Below are positions 15,850 to 25,053 of a stretch of 28,317 bases of DNA, one piece after another. The notes below the pieces were generated by a model, which searched no databases, was not told the origin of the DNA, and was given only the letters and a program-made list of their open reading frames with translations. The position numbers and the translations under genes are program-made. Source of the DNA: Lachnospiraceae bacterium (GTDB lineage: Bacteria > Bacillota > Clostridia > Lachnospirales > Lachnospiraceae). The stretch spans positions 1 through 28,317 of the forward strand of contig SFNX01000038.1 in the NCBI GenBank assembly GCA_004552595.1, written 5' to 3'. The first letter of the stretch is position 1, and the number at the start of each line of letters is the position of its first letter.

Positions 15850-17142
15850 ATGAGTATGCAGGTAGAAAAGCTTGATAACAACATGGCGAAGCTTACAATT
15901 GAGGTAAGCGCGGATGATTTCGAAAAGGCTTGTAATGATGCTTATAACAAGAACAAGTCTAAGATTAGCATTCCGGGATTCCGTAAAGGAAAAGTTCCGC
16001 GCCAGATTATTGAAAAAACTTACGGCCCTGGCGTTTTCTATGAAGACGCAGCTGATATCTGTATTCGTAACACATATGGTGAAGAGCTTGATGCTAATAA
16101 GGAAATCGAAGTTGTATCACGTCCTGAAATTGAGGTTACACAGTGCGAAAAGGGTAAGAGCTTTATCTATGTTGCATCAGTAGCGCTTAAGCCGGAGGTT
16201 AAGCTTGGCAAGTACAAGGGCGTTAAGATTGAGAAGGTATCAACAGAAGTAACTGACGCAGATGTTGATGCAGAAATCGAAAAGGAAAGAAGAGCAAATT
16301 CACGTACAATAGTTGTAGAAGACAGACCTGTTAAGGATGGAGATATTACAGTGATCAACTTCGAAGGATTTGTTGACGGAGTTGCATTTGAAGGCGGTAA
16401 GGGTGAGAACTATCCTCTTACAATCGGTTCGGGACAGTTTATCCCGGGATTTGAAGAGCAGCTTATCGGTGCCAAGATTGGTGAAGATGTAGAAGTTAAC
16501 GTTACTTTCCCTGAGGATTATCAGGCTGAAGACCTTGCAGGCAAGGCAGCAGTATTTAAGTGTAAGGTTAACGAAATCAAGGAAACAGAACTCCCTGAAG
16601 CTGATGATGAGTTTGCTTCTGAAGTATCAGATTTTGATACAATTGCAGAGTGGAAGGAAGACTTAAAGAAGTCACTCACTGAGAAGAAGGTAGCATCAGC
16701 TAAGGAAGAGAAAGAGAATAAGGCATTAGAGGCAGCTGTTGAGAATGCAGAGATGGTTATTCCAGATGCAATGGCAGAGTTTGAATGTGAGCAGATGATA
16801 AATGACTATGCAATGAGACTTTCTCAGCAGGGACTTTCAATTGACCAGTACCTCATGTTCACAGGAATGGATATGGACGGACTTAAGGCGCAGATGAAGC
16901 CACAGGCAATTAAGACAATTAAGTCAAGATTAGTTCTTGAAGCAATCGTTAATGAAGAGAAGCTTGAAGCTAATGATGATGAAATTGATGCTGAAATCGC
17001 TAAGATGGCTGAAATGTACGGAATGGAAGCAGATAAGCTTAAAGAGTCAATTGGCGACAGAGAAAAAGAACTTATGTCAAAGGATGTATGCTTAAGAAAG
17101 GCTGTAGAATTAGTTGCAGCTGAAGCAAAAGAGGGTAAATAA
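15850..17142 (+). CDS. tig: Trigger factor, ribosome-associated chaperone and prolyl isomerase
   Basis: Binds at the ribosome exit tunnel and assists folding of new chains. It has 430 residues, the normal length. The ribosome-binding signature GFRKGK is at residues 43-48. The FKBP-type peptidyl-prolyl isomerase domain lies at about 155-245 (DGDITVINFEGFVDGVAFEG, then SGQFIPGFEEQLIG), and the helical C-terminal domain fills the rest. A strong AAGGAGG at 15834-15840 precedes the ATG. The stop codon overlaps the clpP start by one base, so the two are translationally coupled, a common arrangement in Firmicutes that links co-translational folding with proteolysis. Confidence 0.97.
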   Translation: MSMQVEKLDNNMAKLTIEVSADDFEKACNDAYNKNKSKISIPGFRKGKVPRQIIEKTYGPGVFYEDAADICIRNTYGEELDANKEIEVVSRPEIEVTQCEKGKSFIYVASVALKPEVKLGKYKGVKIEKVSTEVTDADVDAEIEKERRANSRTIVVEDRPVKDGDITVINFEGFVDGVAFEGGKGENYPLTIGSGQFIPGFEEQLIGAKIGEDVEVNVTFPEDYQAEDLAGKAAVFKCKVNEIKETELPEADDEFASEVSDFDTIAEWKEDLKKSLTEKKVASAKEEKENKALEAAVENAEMVIPDAMAEFECEQMINDYAMRLSQQGLSIDQYLMFTGMDMDGLKAQMKPQAIKTIKSRLVLEAIVNEEKLEANDDEIDAEIAKMAEMYGMEADKLKESIGDREKELMSKDVCLRKAVELVAAEAKEGK

Positions 17143-17741
17143 TGAATAGCTATAACAGTTTAGTACCTTATGTCATTGAACAGACAAGCCGTGGAGAGAG
17201 ATCATACGATATCTTTTCAAGACTTTTAAAGGAAAGAATTATTTTCTTAGGTGAAGAAGTAAATGCGACTACAGCAAGTCTTATTGTAGCGCAGCTTATG
17301 TTTTTAGAGGCTGAGGATCCTGAAAAGGATATTCACTTCTACATTAACAGCCCGGGTGGTTCTGTAACAGACGGTTTTGCAATTTATGATACTATGAATT
17401 ACGTTAAGTGTGATGTTGCAACATACTGTATGGGTATGGCAGCATCTATGGGTGCATTCCTTCTTGCAGGGGGAGCCAAGGGTAAGAGATATGCCCTTCC
17501 AAATGCTGAGGTTATGATTCACCAGCCTCTTGGTGGTGCAAAAGGACAGGCTACTGAAATCGAAATTGCAGCTAAGCAGATACTTAGAACTAAAGAGAGA
17601 CTTAACAGAATTCTTTCTGAAAATACAGGTAAGCCTATTGATGTTATTGCAGCAGATACAGAGAGAGATAACTGGAAGACTGCTGAGGAAGCACTTGAAT
17701 ACGGACTTATCGATCATATTATTACTACGAGGGGAAAATAA
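17142..17741 (+). CDS. clpP: ATP-dependent Clp protease proteolytic subunit
   Basis: Self-compartmentalised serine protease subunit of 199 residues. The catalytic triad is visible as S102 in GMAASMGAF, H127 in VMIHQPLGG and D176 in DTERDN. It partners with ClpX, whose gene begins on the next base after its stop. No long propeptide is present. Confidence 0.97.
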   Translation: MNSYNSLVPYVIEQTSRGERSYDIFSRLLKERIIFLGEEVNATTASLIVAQLMFLEAEDPEKDIHFYINSPGGSVTDGFAIYDTMNYVKCDVATYCMGMAASMGAFLLAGGAKGKRYALPNAEVMIHQPLGGAKGQATEIEIAAKQILRTKERLNRILSENTGKPIDVIAADTERDNWKTAEEALEYGLIDHIITTRGK

Positions 17742-19007
17742 GTGGCAGGTAAACAGACAGACAGAGTAAGATGCTCGTTTTGCGGAAGACCACAGTCAGA
17801 AGTGCGCAAGATGATTGCCGGTCCGCAGGGTGCATACATTTGTGATGAATGTGTTGAAACCTGTATGGAAATTATCGACGAAGAATTCGGCCCTGATTTT
17901 GTTGATGAAAGCAATGATGATAATAATAACGGATTAGATATCAATCTGTTAAAACCGCAGCAGATTAAGGATTATCTTGACCAGAGTGTAATCGGACAGG
18001 ACGAGGCAAAGAAGGTTCTTTCGGTTGCTGTATATAATCATTATAAGAGGATTCTTTCCGTTAAAAACAAAGATACAGACGTTGAACTGCAGAAGAGTAA
18101 CATTATTATGTTAGGACCTACAGGCTGTGGTAAAACGCTTTTAGCACAGACACTTGCAAAGATAATCAACGTGCCTTTTGCAATCGCCGATGCTACTGCA
18201 TTAACAGAAGCAGGATATGTCGGTGAGGATGTTGAGAACATATTGCTTAAGGTTATTCAGGCGGCTGACTACAACGTTGAGAGAGCACAGTACGGCATCA
18301 TTTACATTGATGAGATAGATAAGATTACCAGAAAAGGTGAGAATGTCTCTATTACAAGGGATGTATCCGGAGAAGGAGTGCAGCAGGCACTTCTTAAGAT
18401 AATCGAAGGTACAAATGCATCAGTACCGCCACAGGGTGGAAGGAAGCATCCTCATCAGGAGCTTATTCCGATTGATACTACTAATATCCTGTTCATATGC
18501 GGTGGGGCATTTGAAGGTCTTGATAAGATAATCGAGAACAGACTTGACAGAAAGTCTATTGGATTTAACGCTGAAATCAAGGACAGGAACGAAACTGAAA
18601 TAGGAAAGCTTTTAAAGCAGGTTCAGCCTGAGGATTTAGTTAAATTTGGACTGATTCCTGAATTTGTGGGAAGAGTTCCAATTAATGTTTCTCTAGAGCC
18701 GCTTGACGAAGAAGCTTTGGTAAGAATATTAACAGAGCCTAAAAACGCAATAGTTAAGCAGTATCAGGCATTGCTTGGACTTGATGACGTAGAACTTGAG
18801 TTCACAGATGAAGCAATCAAGGAAGTTGCACACCAGGCATATTCAAGAAAGACAGGTGCAAGAGGACTTAGATCAATACTTGAACATGTAATGAATGATT
18901 TGATGTTCACAATTCCGTCCGATTCTTCAATTGTTAAGTGTGTGATTGACAAGGATGCAATTCTTGGAACAAAGGAACCTGATGTTTTTAGAAAAGAAGC
19001 ATCATAA
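17742..19007 (+). CDS. clpX: ATP-dependent Clp protease ATPase subunit ClpX
   Basis: Hexameric AAA+ unfoldase of 421 residues that feeds substrates to ClpP. The N-terminal zinc-binding domain has C11, C14, C34 and C37 (CSFC ... CDEC). Walker A is GPTGCGKT at about 125-132, Walker B IIYIDEIDKI, with the arginine-finger region further on (ENRLDRKSIGF). The start is GTG immediately after the clpP stop; GGGG at 17732-17735 gives the ribosome binding site. The GTG start is supported because the zinc motif begins ten residues later. A hairpin separates clpX from lon. Confidence 0.97.
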   Translation: MAGKQTDRVRCSFCGRPQSEVRKMIAGPQGAYICDECVETCMEIIDEEFGPDFVDESNDDNNNGLDINLLKPQQIKDYLDQSVIGQDEAKKVLSVAVYNHYKRILSVKNKDTDVELQKSNIIMLGPTGCGKTLLAQTLAKIINVPFAIADATALTEAGYVGEDVENILLKVIQAADYNVERAQYGIIYIDEIDKITRKGENVSITRDVSGEGVQQALLKIIEGTNASVPPQGGRKHPHQELIPIDTTNILFICGGAFEGLDKIIENRLDRKSIGFNAEIKDRNETEIGKLLKQVQPEDLVKFGLIPEFVGRVPINVSLEPLDEEALVRILTEPKNAIVKQYQALLGLDDVELEFTDEAIKEVAHQAYSRKTGARGLRSILEHVMNDLMFTIPSDSSIVKCVIDKDAILGTKEPDVFRKEAS

Positions 19008-19023
19008 ATAATAGTGATATATG

Positions 19024-19051
19024 ATGGCGTCGCCTTTTGGTGACGCCATTT
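19024..19051 (+). other. Hairpin between clpX and lon
   Basis: ATGGCGTCGCC at 19024-19034 pairs with GGTGACGCCAT at 19039-19049 around TTTT, 11 pairs with one G-U. Only two or three Ts follow, so it is a weak terminator at best and may instead act in mRNA processing or partial readthrough into lon. Confidence 0.6.
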
Positions 19052-19082
19052 GAGTAATAGTAAAGATTCACGGGGACTTAAT

Positions 19083-21458
19083 ATGGCAAGAGCTATAAGA
19101 AAAAAGATGCCCTTAATAGTACTTGACGGGACTGCTATTTTACCTACAATGGCAATTCAGCTTGAATTCCCAAGGAAGTCAGGGCTTATTGACATTTGCG
19201 AAGATGCAATGAAAAAGAATAAGAATCTGTTCATTACAAACAGAGCTGCTGATAAAAATGACGGTACTAAGCTTTCATCTGATACAATATATACAACAGG
19301 CATAGTAACGTCTGTTATTGCAATATATAAAAATCTGCCGGGAGACAATGTAAAAGTAAATGTCGAAGGTATTTGCAGAGGTGAAATCATAAATGTTGAT
19401 GAGGAATCAGATAATTTTATTGCCAATGTAAAGTATTATAAATGCGATAAGGATGAATTAAGCATTTTAGAAGCTGATTACGCTGAGCTTGATAAAGATA
19501 AGGTAAATGCGCTTTCTGAAAAAGCCGCCATGGCAAGGTTACTTAAGGAAACATATTTTAAGTATGCTAAAGGTAATCCAAAGATGCTTCGTGCTATGCA
19601 GAGGCAGTTTTCAAATAACAGGTCTTTATCAGACTTAATTGACTTAGTGGCAACTTCTCTGCCAATTTCTTATGATGCAAGACTTAAGATTCTTCATGAA
19701 GGTGATGTCAAGGAGAGGTTTTACATACTTGAAACCGAGCTTAACAAAGAAATTCAGATAAATTCCATTAAGACAGACCTCTTGGAAAATGTAAAGGCAA
19801 AAATAGAAAAGAATCAGAGAGAGTTTGTGTTAAGAGAACAGCTCAATGTAATTAAAAAAGAGTTGGGCCAGGATACAAGCGATACAGAAGAGGAAAATTT
19901 CAAAAAAGCTGTCAAAAATCTTGTTGCAAGCGAGGAAATTAAATCACGAATTAACAAAGAAATCGACAGATATTCAAAAATATCACATGATTCCTCTGAA
20001 GGAGCAGTTCAGCGCAGCTATATAGAAACGCTTCTTGAAATGCCATACGACAAAATGAAGAAAGAAAGCTCTGATATTTCGAAAGCAGAAGCTATTCTTA
20101 ACAAAGAGCATTACGGACTTGAGAAGGTTAAGGAGCGCGTGCTTGAATTTTTATCGGTAAGAATACTTACAAAGAAGGGCGATAGCCCGATTTTATGCCT
20201 TGTTGGACCTCCGGGAACAGGTAAAACAAGTATTGCAAAGTCAATAGCCGACTCGCTTAACAAGGAATATGTCAGAATTTCACTTGGCGGTGTAAGAGAC
20301 GAAGCAGAAATCAGGGGACACAGACGCACATATGTCGGTGCAATGCCGGGAAGAATAGCACTGGGACTTAAGAATGCAAAGGTTAAGAATCCGTTAATGC
20401 TTCTTGATGAAATCGACAAAACAAGCAGTGATTATAAAGGTGATACATCAGCTGCTTTACTTGAGGTTCTTGACAGCGAACAAAATTCTAAATTCAGGGA
20501 TAACTACATAGATATACCGATAGATTTATCAGAAGTAATGTTCGTTGCAACAGCCAACGACAGAAATCAGATTCCAAGGCCATTACTTGACAGAATGGAA
20601 GTAATTGAGCTCTCAGGCTATACCGAAAATGAGAAGTTCCATATAGCAAAAGAGCATTTAATAAAAAAACAGTTCAAGGCAAACGGTCTCAAGGCTTCGC
20701 AACTTAAGATTACAGACGATTGTTTAATCACGATTATACAAAATTACACAAAGGAAGCAGGCGTCAGAGGACTTGAGAGATGTATCGGCAGACTTTGCAG
20801 AAAAGCCGCCAAAATGATAGTAAAGGAAGGCAGAAAAAGCGTTAGAATCACAGCAGATAACTTAAGTACATTCCTCGGAACGAAAAAGTTCTACTTTGAT
20901 ATGGCGAATGAAAAGGATGAGATAGGCATAGTCAGAGGACTTGCATGGACGCAGGTTGGCGGAGATACACTGGAAATAGAAGTCAATGTCATGCCGGGAA
21001 AGGGTGAAGTGATTCTAACAGGCCAGCTCGGAGACGTAATGAAGGAGTCTGCAACAATTGGAATCAGTTATCTACGCTCAGTGGCAAAGAAGTATAAAAT
21101 ATCGGCTGATATTTTTAAAAAGAATGATTTCCATATACATATTCCGCAAGGTTCGGTACCAAAGGATGGGCCAAGTGCCGGAATCACTATGGCAACAGCT
21201 ATTTATTCGGCAATCACAATGAAGAAGGTCAAGGCAAGTGTTGCAATGACAGGTGAAATTACGTTAAGAGGAAGAGTTCTCCCGATTGGCGGTCTTAAGG
21301 AAAAGCTTCTTGCTGCTAAAACAGCTGGTATTAAAACAGTGCTTGTTCCGATAAAGAACAAGCCGGATGTAGATGAATTAAGCCATGAAATAACGGATGA
21401 TATTGAAATAGTATATGTTGAAACAATGGAGCAGGTATTAAGGAGTGCAATCGTATGA
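19083..21458 (+). CDS. lon: ATP-dependent Lon protease
   Basis: AAA+ serine protease of 791 residues that degrades misfolded and regulatory proteins. It has an N-terminal LON substrate domain (about 1-200), a coiled-coil region, Walker A GPPGTGKTS and Walker B PLMLLDEIDK in the AAA+ core, and the C-terminal protease domain with the catalytic dyad S698 in PKDGPSAGI and K741 in GGLKEKLLAA. The frame is open upstream to TTG 19050, but that codon lies on the end of a hairpin, while ATG 19083 has GGGGA at 19073-19077 before it and begins the conserved domain. The stop overlaps the engB start (ATGA). Confidence 0.95.
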   Translation: MARAIRKKMPLIVLDGTAILPTMAIQLEFPRKSGLIDICEDAMKKNKNLFITNRAADKNDGTKLSSDTIYTTGIVTSVIAIYKNLPGDNVKVNVEGICRGEIINVDEESDNFIANVKYYKCDKDELSILEADYAELDKDKVNALSEKAAMARLLKETYFKYAKGNPKMLRAMQRQFSNNRSLSDLIDLVATSLPISYDARLKILHEGDVKERFYILETELNKEIQINSIKTDLLENVKAKIEKNQREFVLREQLNVIKKELGQDTSDTEEENFKKAVKNLVASEEIKSRINKEIDRYSKISHDSSEGAVQRSYIETLLEMPYDKMKKESSDISKAEAILNKEHYGLEKVKERVLEFLSVRILTKKGDSPILCLVGPPGTGKTSIAKSIADSLNKEYVRISLGGVRDEAEIRGHRRTYVGAMPGRIALGLKNAKVKNPLMLLDEIDKTSSDYKGDTSAALLEVLDSEQNSKFRDNYIDIPIDLSEVMFVATANDRNQIPRPLLDRMEVIELSGYTENEKFHIAKEHLIKKQFKANGLKASQLKITDDCLITIIQNYTKEAGVRGLERCIGRLCRKAAKMIVKEGRKSVRITADNLSTFLGTKKFYFDMANEKDEIGIVRGLAWTQVGGDTLEIEVNVMPGKGEVILTGQLGDVMKESATIGISYLRSVAKKYKISADIFKKNDFHIHIPQGSVPKDGPSAGITMATAIYSAITMKKVKASVAMTGEITLRGRVLPIGGLKEKLLAAKTAGIKTVLVPIKNKPDVDELSHEITDDIEIVYVETMEQVLRSAIV

Positions 21459-22093
21459 TAATTAAATCAGCAGAGCTAGAAACTGTATGCGGAATAACGA
21501 GTAAGCTTCCGGTAAATACACTTCCCGAAGTTGCTTTTGCAGGGAAATCAAATGTAGGAAAATCATCATTAATAAATGCACTGATGAACAGAAAATCATT
21601 AGCACGTACCTCCCAGCAGCCAGGAAAGACGCAGACAATCAACTATTACAATATTAATAAAGAGATTTATTTTGTTGATCTACCGGGTTACGGATATGCG
21701 AAGGTTTCAAAGAGCGAAAAAGAGAAGTGGGGCAAAATGATCGAGAGATATTTAAACACTTCGATGATGCTTAAAAAGGTATATCTTTTAGTTGATATCA
21801 GACATGAGCCAAATGCTAACGACAAGCAGATGTATGAATGGATAGTTGCAAGCGGATATGAGCCTGTAATTATAGCAACAAAGCTTGATAAAATTAACAG
21901 ATCGCAAAAGGATAAGCATCTTAAAATGCTAAGAGAAGGGCTTAGGCTTAAAAAGGGTACACTTATTATTCCTTTTTCCGCACAGACTAAGCAGGGCAGA
22001 GAAGAGATATACGAAGATATTATTGCAACAGTTAATGATGAAGTATCAGATGATAATACCGAAACTACCGATATGACTGATACAACTGATTAA
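21455..22093 (+). CDS. engB: Ribosome-biogenesis GTPase EngB (YsxC/YihA)
   Basis: Small GTPase of 212 residues needed for assembly of the large ribosomal subunit. G1 is GKSNVGKS at 30-37, G3 DLPGYG at 75-80, G4 TKLD at 142-145 and G5 SAQ at 175-177. The first four bases overlap the lon stop, as in the lon-ysxC order of Bacillus. The last 18 residues (SDDNTETTDMTDTTD) form an acidic, threonine-rich tail beyond the usual end of the family. Confidence 0.95.
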   Translation: MIIKSAELETVCGITSKLPVNTLPEVAFAGKSNVGKSSLINALMNRKSLARTSQQPGKTQTINYYNINKEIYFVDLPGYGYAKVSKSEKEKWGKMIERYLNTSMMLKKVYLLVDIRHEPNANDKQMYEWIVASGYEPVIIATKLDKINRSQKDKHLKMLREGLRLKKGTLIIPFSAQTKQGREEIYEDIIATVNDEVSDDNTETTDMTDTTD

Positions 22094-22153
22094 AGAAGTA
22101 TACTGAATTTTAATATTAATTTAAGGGATAGTAGATATAATAAGGGATAATAA

Positions 22154-22741
22154 ATGAGTAAAGTAGTTAATAGCGTAATTCTGGCTGTAATCAAGAAAAT
22201 AATATCCGGCTCTATTTCACTGTATAATAAAATCACTTCGAATACGTCTAAAAACGGAGACAGTGAATTAATTGCAAAAATCGCACGTTATGTAATGTCA
22301 TTTGATGAGGTTATTGGAATCCATGATATTTATATTTCCAGCATGTGTGTAGGAAAGCCGGTAATTACATTTCATGCCGAGGTAAATGCAAACGGTGATT
22401 TTGTTAAGCTTCATGATACAATCGATAATATCGAGAAAAAGCTTAGTGAAGTTTTGTCATGTCATGTTGTCATTCATATGGACCCGATTTCTTTGAATGA
22501 TGAGGCTTCATTCAGGATGAAGAGATTTACAACACTTGTAACAAAAAGCGTAAATGAGTCGTTAAATATTAAGAACTTCAGAATGGTATACGGGCCGACA
22601 CATATTAATCTGATTTTTGATGTTGAGGCTCCAAAGGAGCTTAGTGGTTCGTTTAATACAATAAAATCTGATATTGAGAAAAAGATTAAATCGCTTCCGG
22701 GCAATTTGTCGGCAGTTATAGATATTGAAACGGCAGAGTAG
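22154..22741 (+). CDS. Stand-alone C-terminal domain of a cation diffusion facilitator (CDF) transporter
   Basis: A 195-residue protein that aligns, by family pattern, with the cytoplasmic dimerisation and metal-sensing domain of CDF (zinc/iron/manganese) exporters, but has no six-helix membrane domain. The family landmarks are GIHDIYIS (H57), TFHAEV (H74), KLHDTI (H87) and VIHMDP (H108, D110). These positions correspond to the zinc ligands of the YiiP C-terminal domain, and all are kept. The last 75 residues (FRMVYGPTHINLIFDVEAP) match the second domain found at the end of many clostridial CDF proteins. The N-terminal 25 residues are mildly hydrophobic and may be the remnant of the last helix. 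AAGGGA upstream gives a start site. Function is unknown: a metal sensor, a buffer or a partner of a full transporter. Confidence 0.72.
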   Translation: MSKVVNSVILAVIKKIISGSISLYNKITSNTSKNGDSELIAKIARYVMSFDEVIGIHDIYISSMCVGKPVITFHAEVNANGDFVKLHDTIDNIEKKLSEVLSCHVVIHMDPISLNDEASFRMKRFTTLVTKSVNESLNIKNFRMVYGPTHINLIFDVEAPKELSGSFNTIKSDIEKKIKSLPGNLSAVIDIETAE

Positions 22742-22761
22742 TTTTTTATAGGGGTATTTTT

Positions 22762-25053
22762 ATGAATAAAAAAAGTATTGTACCTGTTCTTTCAGCGGTG
22801 ATTGTATTGCTTGTTGCGGCACTTATAGGTGTATGCGTGTATTTTAATGCAAAGCTTAAAAGCAGTGATGCAAACAATAATGTTAAGGAAGAAACCGTAA
22901 CAGAGGATACAAAAGAGTCAGAGGAAGAAGTAAAAGAAGACGTAAAGGAAGATAACACTAATAAGGGAGAATTAAAAGAGGAAGAGGTTAGTGTAACTTA
23001 TTCTGAAAGCGGTGCCATGCGTCCGTCACTTCTTAAGAACAGCTTTAAAATAAGCTCTGAGATTAACGCAAATACAGCTGAATACGAAGTTAAGGCTGAT
23101 TTGTCAAACGTTTATAATAAAGACCTTTATTATTTTAATGATGAGCAGATAAAAATGCTTTCCGATAATTATTTCTTTGTTGATAAGTCGTACGGTTCAT
23201 ATGAGTTTTTTGAGGTGTATGAGAACAACAGATACTATTATGAGTCGAATTTTGTAACGGTTGATTCGCTTATGCATACGTATCATCTGTTCTTTAGTCA
23301 CCTTCTTAAAAATCTTGAGAAGACGAAGCTTAGTGAGGCTGTCTCTAAAATGAGCACTAAGATGTATGAAAAAAGCTTAGAGCAGCTTAAAGATGCAAAA
23401 GGAACGAATTTCCAGGAAGCGGCAGAGAGAAACGTAGCGTTCTTTGCAGTTGCAAATCTGCTTATGGAAAATGAAATTGAAGCAGATGATAAGATTTTAG
23501 AGATTGCAAATAAAGAAGTAGCGAAAATCAATGCGGCCAGCGGAATTGAAAAGTGTGAATTAACCGGAAGTGATGAGGATTATTCGCAGTATAAGCCAAG
23601 AGGATATTATGACAATGATGAGCTTTTAAGGAAGTACTTCAAGGTCATGATGTGGTATGGCAGAATACAGTTTAACAGTAAAGACAATGAAATGATAAAG
23701 AGCGCAGCGCTTATGAATATAGCGCTTAATGAGGCAGGACTTAATGAATGGAAAGATGTATATGACATCACTTCATTCTTCGTCGGCACGTCTGATGATT
23801 TATGCTTCTATGAATATTATCCACTTCTTCAGGAAGTGTATGGAACGGGCGTTACAACAAAAGACATTATTGGAAATACTGAAAAGTACAACTCATTAGT
23901 AGTTAGGGTTAAGGAACTAAGCGTTCCTTTCATTAATTCAATACCTATTAAAATGGGTGAAGATAACGAAATTCAGGGCTTCAGATTTATGGGTCAGAGA
24001 TTTACTATTGATGCCATGATTATGCAGAAGCTCATCTATTCAGCTGTTGAAAAGAAAAGTGACGGAACGCTTCGTATGCTTCCTGATGTTCTTGACGTAA
24101 CTGCATCGTTTGGTTCAGAAATTTCGTATGATTTACTTAAGGAACAGGGCGATTTTGAATACGAAAGGTACAAAGATAATCTTGATAAGCTTATTAATGA
24201 ATTAAGCACTGATGAAGCAAAAGAAAATCTTGAAACTTCATTGTACGGAAACTGGATTTCAACTCTTAAGCCACTTCTTAGTAAGAAGGGTAAGGGATAT
24301 CCTATGTTTATGCAAAATGATGCATGGGCTAAAAAGGACATCGAGTGCTTTGCAGGAAGCTACACCGAGCTTAAGCATGATACAGTGCTTTATGCTAAGC
24401 AGGTTATGGCAGAGATGGGCGGTGGTGATATACCTGAATACGATGACAGGGGCTATGTACAGCCGGAGCCGTTAGTATATGAAAGATTTAAGTTTTTAGC
24501 TGATGAGACCCGGGGCGGTCTTAAGGACAGAGGTTTACTAAGCTCACAGGATGAAGAAAATCTAAAAAGGCTCTCTGAGCTTTCCAAGTCCTTGTATGAT
24601 ATTTCAATTAAGGAATTAAATGACGAGGTGCTTAGCGATGAAGAGTATGATTTTATTAGAGAGTACGGCGGAACACTAGAACACTTCTGGTATGATGTGA
24701 TGTCTTATGATACAGGCGATGAGGAAATCAACACTGAGAAATATCAGGCATCACTTGTAGTTGATGTTGCAACTGATCCGAACGGTCAGGTGCTTGAGAT
24801 GGGGACCGGCAGACCATGTACGATTTATGTTATCGTCAATGTTGACGGTAAGGTAAAAATAGCAAAAGGAAGCGTATACTCCTTCTATCAGTTTGTATGG
24901 CCGCTTGAAGACAGATTAACTGACACCTCGTTCAGGGTGCTTATGGGTTACGAACCGGGTAGTGACGGCTACTTTACATCAGAAGATGAAAGAAGGCCTG
25001 ATATGCCGTGGTGGACAAAAGAATACAGCTATGTTTATGAGGATGAATATTAA
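22762..25053 (+). CDS. Membrane-anchored DUF3160 family protein
   Basis: A large extracytoplasmic protein of 763 residues held by one N-terminal transmembrane helix (about residues 7-29, LSAVIVLLVAALIGVCVYF). No valid lipobox is present. A charged Lys/Glu-rich spacer (about 33-85) precedes the main domain, which matches the DUF3160 pattern: the N-terminal part YYYESNFVTVDSLMHTYHLF and the C-terminal GTGRPCTIYVIVNVDG and VWPLEDRLTDTSFRVLMG. The biochemical role of the family is not established. AGGGGT precedes the ATG by eight bases. Its end overlaps the start of the CapA-like gene by about 20 bases, so the two are probably made together at the cell surface. Confidence 0.82.
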   Translation: MNKKSIVPVLSAVIVLLVAALIGVCVYFNAKLKSSDANNNVKEETVTEDTKESEEEVKEDVKEDNTNKGELKEEEVSVTYSESGAMRPSLLKNSFKISSEINANTAEYEVKADLSNVYNKDLYYFNDEQIKMLSDNYFFVDKSYGSYEFFEVYENNRYYYESNFVTVDSLMHTYHLFFSHLLKNLEKTKLSEAVSKMSTKMYEKSLEQLKDAKGTNFQEAAERNVAFFAVANLLMENEIEADDKILEIANKEVAKINAASGIEKCELTGSDEDYSQYKPRGYYDNDELLRKYFKVMMWYGRIQFNSKDNEMIKSAALMNIALNEAGLNEWKDVYDITSFFVGTSDDLCFYEYYPLLQEVYGTGVTTKDIIGNTEKYNSLVVRVKELSVPFINSIPIKMGEDNEIQGFRFMGQRFTIDAMIMQKLIYSAVEKKSDGTLRMLPDVLDVTASFGSEISYDLLKEQGDFEYERYKDNLDKLINELSTDEAKENLETSLYGNWISTLKPLLSKKGKGYPMFMQNDAWAKKDIECFAGSYTELKHDTVLYAKQVMAEMGGGDIPEYDDRGYVQPEPLVYERFKFLADETRGGLKDRGLLSSQDEENLKRLSELSKSLYDISIKELNDEVLSDEEYDFIREYGGTLEHFWYDVMSYDTGDEEINTEKYQASLVVDVATDPNGQVLEMGTGRPCTIYVIVNVDGKVKIAKGSVYSFYQFVWPLEDRLTDTSFRVLMGYEPGSDGYFTSEDERRPDMPWWTKEYSYVYEDEY

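Noticed and set aside
19050..19082. Longer Lon start at TTG 19050
   Set aside because: The codon is on the 3' end of a hairpin and has no ribosome binding site, while ATG 19083 has GGGGA in the right place and starts at the conserved domain.
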